DNA from: Gemmatimonadaceae bacterium
GTDB taxonomy: Bacteria > Latescibacterota > UBA2968 > UBA8231
Direction: 5' to 3'
NCBI GenBank assembly: GCA_026706075.1
Contig: JAPOZM010000005.1
Coordinates: forward strand, 1 to 64,000
Length of the DNA stretch: 64,000 nt
In this document: positions 52,119 to 59,785 of the stretch, piece after piece
Numbering within the stretch: position 1 is the stretch's first letter
How the letters are laid out: every line of letters starts with the position of its first letter
The notes under the pieces: generated by a model
Seen by the model: the letters and a program-made list of their open reading frames with translations, nothing else
Told to the model about the DNA's origin: nothing
The model's database searches: none
Position numbers and translations under genes: made by a program

Positions 52119-54185
52119 ATGTCTATCCGCTTGATCTCTCTGATCGTGCTCTGCTGCACGGCTGCGGCAACCGCGCAGACCTGGGAGCAGAGTTCGTGGC
52201 GCAGCACCACCTACTACCGTTCCAACTTCGTTTCCGACGCCCCTCTCGAAGGCCAGCTCCACGTCGCCGCCGTGGACAGCTACGAGGTCTACTTCAACGG
52301 CGTGCTCCTCGGTGGGGACTCCCTCGGTACCCGGATGCAGGCCTATGCCATCGAGGTCCAGGACGGCAAGTCGGGGAATGACATCGCCGTGAAGGTCGTC
52401 AACCGCGGCGGCGGCGGCGGCAACGGCCTGATCGCCGCGGTGGTCACCGACGAGTACCGCATCGAGACGACCACGAACCAGGTGGTGCAGGGATGGTACT
52501 GGACCGCCGCGGAGCAGCAGGGCCTCGAGTGGACGACGGCAGATCCCGAGGATGATGCCGCCTGGCAGACCGTGCAGCAGGGGTCGGTCGAGCGCGGCCC
52601 GATCCAGGACCTGCTCGACCCGGAGATCGAGGTCGTCTCCGGGTTCGAGGCGGGGATCGACGTGGGCGCCCGCCAGGGAAGCCTGGTGCTGAGTCAGATC
52701 CGCGGCCGGAACCTGGCCCTCGACAAACCGGGCAACCGCAAGGAGGTGGTGGACGGAAAGCTGAACACCTCCTGGGACCCGCCGACGTCTGCCCTCAACT
52801 ACTCGGCCAGCGTCGACCTGCAGGTGAGGCGCAACGTCAGCAGCGTCCGCGTCGTCACGAGAGGCAGCAATCCTGGCCAGTTGGAGGAGAATTCGCTCAG
52901 GGGCTACTCGGTACAGGTCAGCGACGACCAGGTCCGCTGGACCGAGGTGGGCGTCATCCACGATATCGAGAAGTTCGACTGGACCGAGGTGCGTTTCACA
53001 CCGGTCTGGACCCGGTATGTGCGTATCGTGATCGTCGACATCAACTCGGTGAGCCCGCCCAAGGTTGCCGAGGTGGAGGTCTACGGAGACGGGTACACCG
53101 ATGAGGGCACCTATCTCTCCGAGCCCCTCTCCCTTGGCGCGCCCGGCCGGGCCAAGAACTTCGGCCGGGTGCGCTGGGATGCGGAGGTCCCCGTGCGCAC
53201 CGATCTCTTCGTCCAGTTCCGGACGGGGAACTCGGCGGAGGACTTCGAGGATCCCGGGCGCGGTTGGAGCAGTCCCTTGTCGAGTGGAGACGTCTGGTTC
53301 CCCGCTTCGGAGCCGGGGGCCTGGCTCCAGTACCGGGTTTCCCTGGAGTCCAGGGATCAGCGGCGCACGCCGGCGCTGCACAGCCTGGAGCTGGACTACA
53401 CCACCGAGGAGCTTGCCGTTTCGGGCGCCCATTCCAGGGTCACGCCCAACCGGGTCTCCATGGGCGCGGACACTCTCTTCGTGTGCACCCTGCACCTGGC
53501 CTTCGCCCCCGAAGACGCGGGGATCGAGCGGCTGCTCATCGCCGTCCCCAGCGAGGCCCGGCTGGTCGATGACGGTCGGCTCCAGGGGATCCTGGCGGAC
53601 TGGACCTCCACCCAGGATGCGCTCGAGCTCGCTTTTTCCGAGCCGCTTCGCGACGTCGACCAGCTGCGGATACCCTTTCGAGCCCGCTCCCATGCGAACA
53701 GCCACGAGTTCCGCATGTTCCTCTTCAGCCCGGGTTCGGACAACCCCGTCAACGTGGCCGAGAGCGTCGGTATGGACGAGAGCACGGGCGAGCTCTTCTC
53801 CTGGGCGGTGGTCCCGACGACCTCCCCCGACGATGCCCTGTCGAGCGTCCGCGCCAATCCCTCCGTCTTCACACCCAACGGCGACGACATCAACGACGAC
53901 ACCGTGATCGAGTTGATTCTCAGCAAGGTCGACACGCCCCGCGACCTGGGAGTGCGCATCTTCGACCTCCGGGGCACTCTGGTGCGCGATCTGAAGCCGG
54001 CCCCCCTGGCGGCCGGCGTCTACCTGCGCCTCGTCAGCGGGGCCCGAGGCATCGTCCCCGGATACTGGGACGGCAGGGACGATGAGGGCCGGCTCGTGCC
54101 GCCGGGCAACTACATCTACCGCGTCCAGGTGGAGCTCGATGCCGGGACCGAAACCGCCACGGGCGTCGTAGGGGTGGTTTACTGA
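52119..54185 (+). CDS. secreted discoidin-like protein with T9SS type B-like C-terminus
   Basis: A 688-residue exported protein; signal peptide MSIRLISLIVLCCTAAATAQ. Residues about 215-345 look like an F5/8 type C (discoidin) carbohydrate-binding domain (NLALDKPGNRKEVVDGKLNT, SVRVVTRGSNPG, YSVQVSDDQVRWTEVG, TRYVRIVIVDI, VAEVEVYG). The C-terminal about 95 residues read VFTPNGDDINDDTVIEL, then VRIFDLRGTLVRDL and YWDGRDDEGRLVPPGNYIYRV, the gliding-type (type B) sorting or FlgD-like fold. It starts 28 bases after a hairpin terminator and is followed by three outer-membrane paralogues. Likely surface-anchored glycan binder. Confidence 0.82.
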   Translation: MSIRLISLIVLCCTAAATAQTWEQSSWRSTTYYRSNFVSDAPLEGQLHVAAVDSYEVYFNGVLLGGDSLGTRMQAYAIEVQDGKSGNDIAVKVVNRGGGGGNGLIAAVVTDEYRIETTTNQVVQGWYWTAAEQQGLEWTTADPEDDAAWQTVQQGSVERGPIQDLLDPEIEVVSGFEAGIDVGARQGSLVLSQIRGRNLALDKPGNRKEVVDGKLNTSWDPPTSALNYSASVDLQVRRNVSSVRVVTRGSNPGQLEENSLRGYSVQVSDDQVRWTEVGVIHDIEKFDWTEVRFTPVWTRYVRIVIVDINSVSPPKVAEVEVYGDGYTDEGTYLSEPLSLGAPGRAKNFGRVRWDAEVPVRTDLFVQFRTGNSAEDFEDPGRGWSSPLSSGDVWFPASEPGAWLQYRVSLESRDQRRTPALHSLELDYTTEELAVSGAHSRVTPNRVSMGADTLFVCTLHLAFAPEDAGIERLLIAVPSEARLVDDGRLQGILADWTSTQDALELAFSEPLRDVDQLRIPFRARSHANSHEFRMFLFSPGSDNPVNVAESVGMDESTGELFSWAVVPTTSPDDALSSVRANPSVFTPNGDDINDDTVIELILSKVDTPRDLGVRIFDLRGTLVRDLKPAPLAAGVYLRLVSGARGIVPGYWDGRDDEGRLVPPGNYIYRVQVELDAGTETATGVVGVVY

Positions 54186-54356
54186 GAGCTACCGCTTCCT
54201 GTCTGGGTAAACTTGCCAACCGAGGCCTCCGAGACGACGAACGGCACGGGTGATGGGCCCGGAGGGGTTGGGCCTGTCCTTGAGGTCGGCACCCAGGTTG
54301 GGCACCGGACCGCGACGCGGCTCCGGGACGCGTCTTCCCATCGGCTGCAGCTCCAC

Positions 54357-57068
54357 GTGGGCAGCCTGATCGCCGGCGGTCCCCGCGCCGGCCGGCAGCC
54401 CGCCGCCGCCCGAGGCGCTGGCCCGAGGACGCGCAGGGCCGTGGCAGGTCTTGCCCTGTGGGTGCTGGCGGGCAGTCTGGCCGAGCCCTGCCTGGCGCAG
54501 CGTTCCCCCGAGGACTACTGGTCCGGCCAGCAGGACTTCCTCAACCGTGAGCTGCGTCCGCTCTGGGACGAGCGCTACGAGAACTACAGCTTCCTCAGCT
54601 ACCGGGACTACGGATTCCGCCCCGAGCGTCCCACCTACGATCCCTTCGGCTCCTACCTGGTCGACGGGGTGGAGATCCTGCGGATCGAGGAGTACGGCAC
54701 CCTGGACCCGGCGCGCAGCAGCAGGGTGCCGGGTTGGGGCCTGGGCCAGTTCCGCAACATGGTGATCCTCCGTGACGCCTTCGGGGGCTGGTCCACCCGG
54801 TTCATGATCGGCAACCTCCTGGACGGCCGGTTCACTCCGCTGACCCTGAACCTGTCCCGTCTGGAGGGGCTCCGCTGGGACGCGTCCTCCCACCGCAACA
54901 GCTTCTCCCTGATCTCGTCCCGCGTGCCACGGCCGCTGACGGGGTCGCGGCACTTCACCCACTACCTCTTCGGCGGCCACTGGAGCAGCCAGTTCGGCGA
55001 CATCCTGACCTTCGGGGCCTCCTACGTAAACCTCCACCTGCAGGATGCGGCCCAGCGGAACACGAGCCTCCGCGGGGATGTCCCTTCGCGTCTGACCGGC
55101 ACCTCCTCCTTCTACCTGGTCATCAGCGACGACTCGCCGGAGGATGGCCACGGCGTCGATGTGTACGCGGTGGAGCTGTACGCCGGTCAGCAGCGGCTGG
55201 AGGTGGATCCCGAGGTGAAGCTGATCCCCGAGGTGGTGGAGGTGAGCGAGGTTCCCCACATCCGCCGGGACGGAGCGTGGGCCCCGCGGATCTTCAACGC
55301 CGACCGGATCTTCGTCGAGCGCTCGGGACTCTTCGCCAGGGTGGGCATCCCCATGGAGGAGCCCTTCCCCCTCCAGGTGGGCGGAACGGACCTGCTGGTA
55401 CTGCGCTACGAGGTGCCCGGTGATCCGCAGAGCCTGCGGTTCCGGGTGCAGGTGTCGGGGGACTACAGCCTGGACGTGGGCGCCGCCTATGGCTTCTTCG
55501 GCGGCGGCACGTCGCTCTGGAGCGACTGGCACAACGTCAAGCGGGCCCCGGGGAACGTGCAGGACGGGTCCAACATGGGCTGGGTCACCGTCGACTACGG
55601 CTTCCCCACGGGTCTGGTCCAGTTCGGCAGCACGGTGGAGGCGAAGATCGGCGGCGCCAACCTGGAGGCGGAGTACATCAGCAACGTCCAGCATGCCCGG
55701 TTCCCCTTCCTGGGGCGCCGGGACAGCCGCGCCACGAACGCGTGGTACGTGCGTCTCCTGCAGGAGTGGTCCCTGGCGGACGTGGGGTTGGAGCTCTTCG
55801 ACGTCCCTCCGACCTACCAGGTCTCGTTGCCCGTGTGGTCCGAGGGCCAGCAGGCCGTGCTGGGGTGGGACCTGGTGGAGGACAACGACGACGGGGACGA
55901 GTGGCCGGACAAGGTGGAGCACTGGGACCCTCTGGACCCCGTCTACATCGCCTATGCCAACGCCTCGGGGATCGACGTGGACGCCATCCGGCCCGATGCG
56001 GCCGGGGAGTATGGCCTGGGCGGAGGGCACGGGGTCTTCCCGGGCCTGGATCAGGACGAGGACGGCGTGGTGGACACCAACGTCAACCGCAACCAGTACC
56101 CGGACTATCTCGAGCCCTTCCTCATGTACTACGTCGAGCCCGACGATTTCGTGTACGGGGAGGACTTCAACAACAACGGCGTGGTCGACGTGCGCGAGAA
56201 CGACAACAAGGCGGACCTCCCCTATGACCTGGACAGTCGGGGCTACCACGGCTTTGCCTCGGTGCAACCCTTCGCGAGAGCAGGGCTGCGCCTGGGGCGG
56301 TACCGGGTCCGGCAACGGGCGGCGGCAGGTCGAAACGAGGTGACCTATGGAGAGCTCGGTTACTCGGCGGAAGGGGAAGAAGCGGGCCGATTCATCGCCC
56401 GCTGGCGTCTCAAGCGGGTACGCGACGACATATCCAACCCACTCTTCGAGGCGGTGATCGAGCCCCAGACCCAGGTCAATGTCGCCATCCGGCCGCGGCC
56501 CGATCTCATGCTGATGGAAAACAGCCTCGTGAGCACCCTCTTCGCCAAGGGCCACTACACCGGCGTCGAGGGACTGAACCTCATCCAGGCAGCCAAGGTC
56601 GAGTGGAACAACCGCAGGGACAGCCGGCCGGGACTGGGGGACGACATCCTCGACTGGAACCTAGTTAGCAAGGCCGACTACGCCCATGTCAGAGGCAGGC
56701 TGACTCTGAGTCCGATGGTGAAGTTCACCCTGCGGCGGAGGTCGGCGCCGGGTGATCTCCTCATGCCCCTGGAGAGCCACGAGATCATCCCCATTCTGCG
56801 GGCCGACTACGCGCTGAGTGAGTACACGACTCTTCGCGCGGGCGTGCAGGGACTGCCGTGGCTCCACCGGTTCCGCGAGGCCAAGGCGCCGTCAAGGGAT
56901 TTCGACGCCCGCCACTGGATCGTCGTCATCCAGAACCTGAGCAACTACACCGGGTACGACGTGAGCACGAACCTCGGATTCCGTTCCAGCCGCTCGGAGT
57001 TCGTCAACCTTCCGAGCCGGCGGGTCCAGCGGCTCAGCGAGTTCTTCATCCAGGCTCGGATCCTGTAG
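54357..57068 (+). CDS. predicted outer-membrane beta-barrel protein with Ca-loop segment, paralogue B
   Basis: An exported protein of about 903 residues from the chosen GTG; the true start is uncertain (the frame is open from a TTG at 54213). The signal peptide is RRAVAGLALWVLAGSLAEPCLAQ. The shared N-terminal block reads YDPFGSYLVDGVEILRIEE. Further landmarks common to the family are SDDSPEDGHGVDVYAVELY and GNVQDGSNMGWVTVDYG. Calcium loops at about 508-621: DNDDGDEWPDKVE, DQDEDGVVDTNVNRNQYPDY, DFNNNGVVDVREND. The C-terminus alternates as in a beta-barrel and ends FFIQARIL. It is the most diverged of the four. Two bases separate it from paralogue C. Confidence 0.75.
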   Translation: MGSLIAGGPRAGRQPAAARGAGPRTRRAVAGLALWVLAGSLAEPCLAQRSPEDYWSGQQDFLNRELRPLWDERYENYSFLSYRDYGFRPERPTYDPFGSYLVDGVEILRIEEYGTLDPARSSRVPGWGLGQFRNMVILRDAFGGWSTRFMIGNLLDGRFTPLTLNLSRLEGLRWDASSHRNSFSLISSRVPRPLTGSRHFTHYLFGGHWSSQFGDILTFGASYVNLHLQDAAQRNTSLRGDVPSRLTGTSSFYLVISDDSPEDGHGVDVYAVELYAGQQRLEVDPEVKLIPEVVEVSEVPHIRRDGAWAPRIFNADRIFVERSGLFARVGIPMEEPFPLQVGGTDLLVLRYEVPGDPQSLRFRVQVSGDYSLDVGAAYGFFGGGTSLWSDWHNVKRAPGNVQDGSNMGWVTVDYGFPTGLVQFGSTVEAKIGGANLEAEYISNVQHARFPFLGRRDSRATNAWYVRLLQEWSLADVGLELFDVPPTYQVSLPVWSEGQQAVLGWDLVEDNDDGDEWPDKVEHWDPLDPVYIAYANASGIDVDAIRPDAAGEYGLGGGHGVFPGLDQDEDGVVDTNVNRNQYPDYLEPFLMYYVEPDDFVYGEDFNNNGVVDVRENDNKADLPYDLDSRGYHGFASVQPFARAGLRLGRYRVRQRAAAGRNEVTYGELGYSAEGEEAGRFIARWRLKRVRDDISNPLFEAVIEPQTQVNVAIRPRPDLMLMENSLVSTLFAKGHYTGVEGLNLIQAAKVEWNNRRDSRPGLGDDILDWNLVSKADYAHVRGRLTLSPMVKFTLRRRSAPGDLLMPLESHEIIPILRADYALSEYTTLRAGVQGLPWLHRFREAKAPSRDFDARHWIVVIQNLSNYTGYDVSTNLGFRSSRSEFVNLPSRRVQRLSEFFIQARIL

Positions 57069-57070
57069 CC

Positions 57071-59785
57071 ATGACGGTGCACGAACGTCCCGGTCTCGCT
57101 GCGGCCCTCCTGGGCGCCTGGCTGATGCTGTCCTCGGCAGCCGGGGAGAGCCAGCTCCTCTACGAGCCGGTCCGCGACTACGAGCAGTACTACGCGCGCT
57201 CCGGGTACAGGGAGTACACGGCCTCTCTGTGGTCGCAGATCCGGGCTCCCGTCTTCGACGAGCTGGGCAACTTCCTCCTCGACGGCACCGAGATCTGGCG
57301 CAGCCAGGAGACGCGGCCCATGGAGCGGGATCCCGGGAGCCTGTTGAACAAGGACCCCCAGTTCCGGGCCCTCGTGGGCAACCTCGTCGTCGCCCACGAT
57401 ACCCACAAGAGCTGGGCCAGCCGGCTGATGGTGGGGAACCGGATACGGACCAAGTTCACTCCCCTGACCCTGGACCTGGCCCAGCTGAACGGGATCCGCT
57501 GGGACGTGGATCTCGGAGGCACGCAGGCCACCGCCGTGTCGTCGCGCTTCGACTGGCCGATCTACAACGACGACGACAACGACTTCCACCAGTTGACGAA
57601 CGAGCCCACCTACCTGCTGGGCGGTCACCTCGCGCACAGGGCGGGAGCCCTCAGGGTGAGCCTCTCCTACGCCAACCTCCTGCGCACCGACAGCTTCGTC
57701 GGCTTTGGCGACAACAGCCTCAAGGGGGTGCTGCCCTCGCGGCGGAAGAATCCGCCCGCCTATCTGGCCGTCAAGATCAGCGATGGCTCGGAGGACGATG
57801 GACGTGGCGCGCGGGTTTACGATGTTCGCGTCGAGGGCCCTCTCAACGAGCTCGTGGAAGTCAGCGTGACACGCCACGACGCCGACGTGGTGAATCCGCA
57901 CTTCCCGAACGGGGACAGGGCCTTCCGGCCGGGCTTCACGATTCCCCCCTACATGGAGTTCCTCAAGGGGGACCTGCCCCTGGAGGACCCCGGCGCCCGG
58001 GGCTTCCTGGAGGCCAACGGGACCGAGTACCTCATCTACTGGTTCAAGATCCCCCAGGAGATGCGCGACGAGGTCGAGTCCCTTCGTTTCAACGCCATGG
58101 TGGCCAACGACTACCGCATCAGCCTGTCGGAGGTCTTCCTGCCCGCCTCGGCGGCCGCCACAAGCAACCCGGATCTCCGGGTCGTGCGGGCCACCTTCTT
58201 CCGCGACGTGGCGTCCCAGGTGGGGAACGTGGGGGACCTGGGCAATCTGCGCCGCGTCTCCTTCGAGTACGGCCGCCAGAGCGGCCGTACCACGGGCAGC
58301 CTGCGCCTGGAGCTGGAGCGGGAGGGACTCGAGGTGCGCGGCGAGTACGCCCGCAGCTTCAATTACCTCCAGTATCCGAGCACGATCGGGCGGAGCCGCT
58401 GGCACCGGGAGACGGCGGATGCCTTCTTCGTCCACGCCAGGAAGCAGCTCGGTTGGTTCCACCTGGCGGGGGAGCTCTTCCGGATGGATCCCTTGTACGG
58501 CACTTCGCTCTCCGTCCAGAGCCGGGAATACTGGACCTACTCCGACGATCTCGGCAGTCCCTTCCTCGGGGAGGTCGCTCCCAACTGGCAGGACAGGTAC
58601 AACGACACCGTCATCCTCGACACGGTGGACGACAACGACGACAAGGACCTGTGGCCCGACTTCCACTTCCTCAACAAGAGCTTCGGCGATGGGGACGGCG
58701 TCTTCCCGGGACTCGACCGCGACCAGGACGGCCGCACCGACGTGAACGAGAACGGCAACGCCGAGCCCGACTACAACGAGCCCTTCCTGCTCTACAATGT
58801 CGATCCCCTGGAGTACGACTACGGCGACGACATGAACAACAACGGGGTGATCGATCACCGCGAGGACGACTTCCGGCCCGACTACCCCTATCCGACGGAC
58901 AGGAAGGGGTATCACCTGTTCGGCGCCATCGAGCCGGTGCAGGCCCTGGACCTGAGCGTGGGGCGCTACCATGTCCGCGAGATCTGGGGGCCGGGCGAGA
59001 ACCGCGTCAACTATGTGCGCCTGAACTACCGGCGCACCCTCTTTCCCCATGCCTCGATCGACTTCTCCAACTTCCTCAAGCGGGTCCATGACGACATCGC
59101 CGACGATTCGCCCCAGTTCGGCTTCTTCACGCCCCACGGGCTGCCGATCGATCCCACCTCGACGGCGAGCGTCCAGGGCCTGACGCAGGTCGAAGACCCG
59201 CTGCTGATGAGGAACAGCGTCGTCAACACGGCTCACCTCGACGCCACCTTCATCCGGGTGAAGGGCCTGGAGATCAACAGCCGTCTCAAGCACACGGTCA
59301 ATCTCCAGCGGGCCTCCGCCTTCCAGCCCGCCGACACGATCCAGGAGTGGGCGTGGGTCCTGCGCAGCGGCTACACCTGGAAGAGGGACCGGTGGACGGT
59401 CACCCCCAGGGCCAAGTACATGGCCTACCGGCGGCAGGGCGGTGACTTCCATGTCCATCCCGTTTCCGAGCGCTACTTCTATCCCATGGTGGTGGCCACC
59501 GTCGCCCTGTCGCCCCAGACCAGCCTGAGCGCGGGGGCCCAGGGTTTCCCCCTGCTGTCCAGCACCTACAGGAACCTGATCAACGACCAGGTCGACTACG
59601 GCAGCAGGGACTACATCGTCTCCATCACCAACCGCACCACGTACGAAGGCTACTACCTGACCCTGAACGCGGGATACCTCGCCAAGACCCTTCGATTCGA
59701 GACCAGGAGCCGGAAGCAGCTCGATGTCGAGCGCTCTCTGCTCTTCGTCCGCCTGCTGCTGGGACTGGAGCCCTTCCAGGGATGA
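57071..59785 (+). CDS. predicted outer-membrane beta-barrel protein with Ca-loop segment, paralogue C
   Basis: A 904-residue exported protein, signal peptide RPGLAAALLGAWLMLSSAAG. The shared block is FDELGNFLLDGTEIWRSQETR (split here by short insertions relative to A and D). Family landmarks: GNVGDLGNLRRVSFEYG, EVRGEYARSFNYLQYP, RVHDDIADDSP. Calcium loops at about 520-603: DDNDDKDLWPDFHF, DRDQDGRTDVNENGN, DDMNNNGVIDHREDDF. The C-terminal barrel-like part ends FVRLLLGLEPFQG. Its stop overlaps the ATG of paralogue D by 4 bases (ATGA), so the tandem genes are co-translated. Confidence 0.75.
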   Translation: MTVHERPGLAAALLGAWLMLSSAAGESQLLYEPVRDYEQYYARSGYREYTASLWSQIRAPVFDELGNFLLDGTEIWRSQETRPMERDPGSLLNKDPQFRALVGNLVVAHDTHKSWASRLMVGNRIRTKFTPLTLDLAQLNGIRWDVDLGGTQATAVSSRFDWPIYNDDDNDFHQLTNEPTYLLGGHLAHRAGALRVSLSYANLLRTDSFVGFGDNSLKGVLPSRRKNPPAYLAVKISDGSEDDGRGARVYDVRVEGPLNELVEVSVTRHDADVVNPHFPNGDRAFRPGFTIPPYMEFLKGDLPLEDPGARGFLEANGTEYLIYWFKIPQEMRDEVESLRFNAMVANDYRISLSEVFLPASAAATSNPDLRVVRATFFRDVASQVGNVGDLGNLRRVSFEYGRQSGRTTGSLRLELEREGLEVRGEYARSFNYLQYPSTIGRSRWHRETADAFFVHARKQLGWFHLAGELFRMDPLYGTSLSVQSREYWTYSDDLGSPFLGEVAPNWQDRYNDTVILDTVDDNDDKDLWPDFHFLNKSFGDGDGVFPGLDRDQDGRTDVNENGNAEPDYNEPFLLYNVDPLEYDYGDDMNNNGVIDHREDDFRPDYPYPTDRKGYHLFGAIEPVQALDLSVGRYHVREIWGPGENRVNYVRLNYRRTLFPHASIDFSNFLKRVHDDIADDSPQFGFFTPHGLPIDPTSTASVQGLTQVEDPLLMRNSVVNTAHLDATFIRVKGLEINSRLKHTVNLQRASAFQPADTIQEWAWVLRSGYTWKRDRWTVTPRAKYMAYRRQGGDFHVHPVSERYFYPMVVATVALSPQTSLSAGAQGFPLLSSTYRNLINDQVDYGSRDYIVSITNRTTYEGYYLTLNAGYLAKTLRFETRSRKQLDVERSLLFVRLLLGLEPFQG

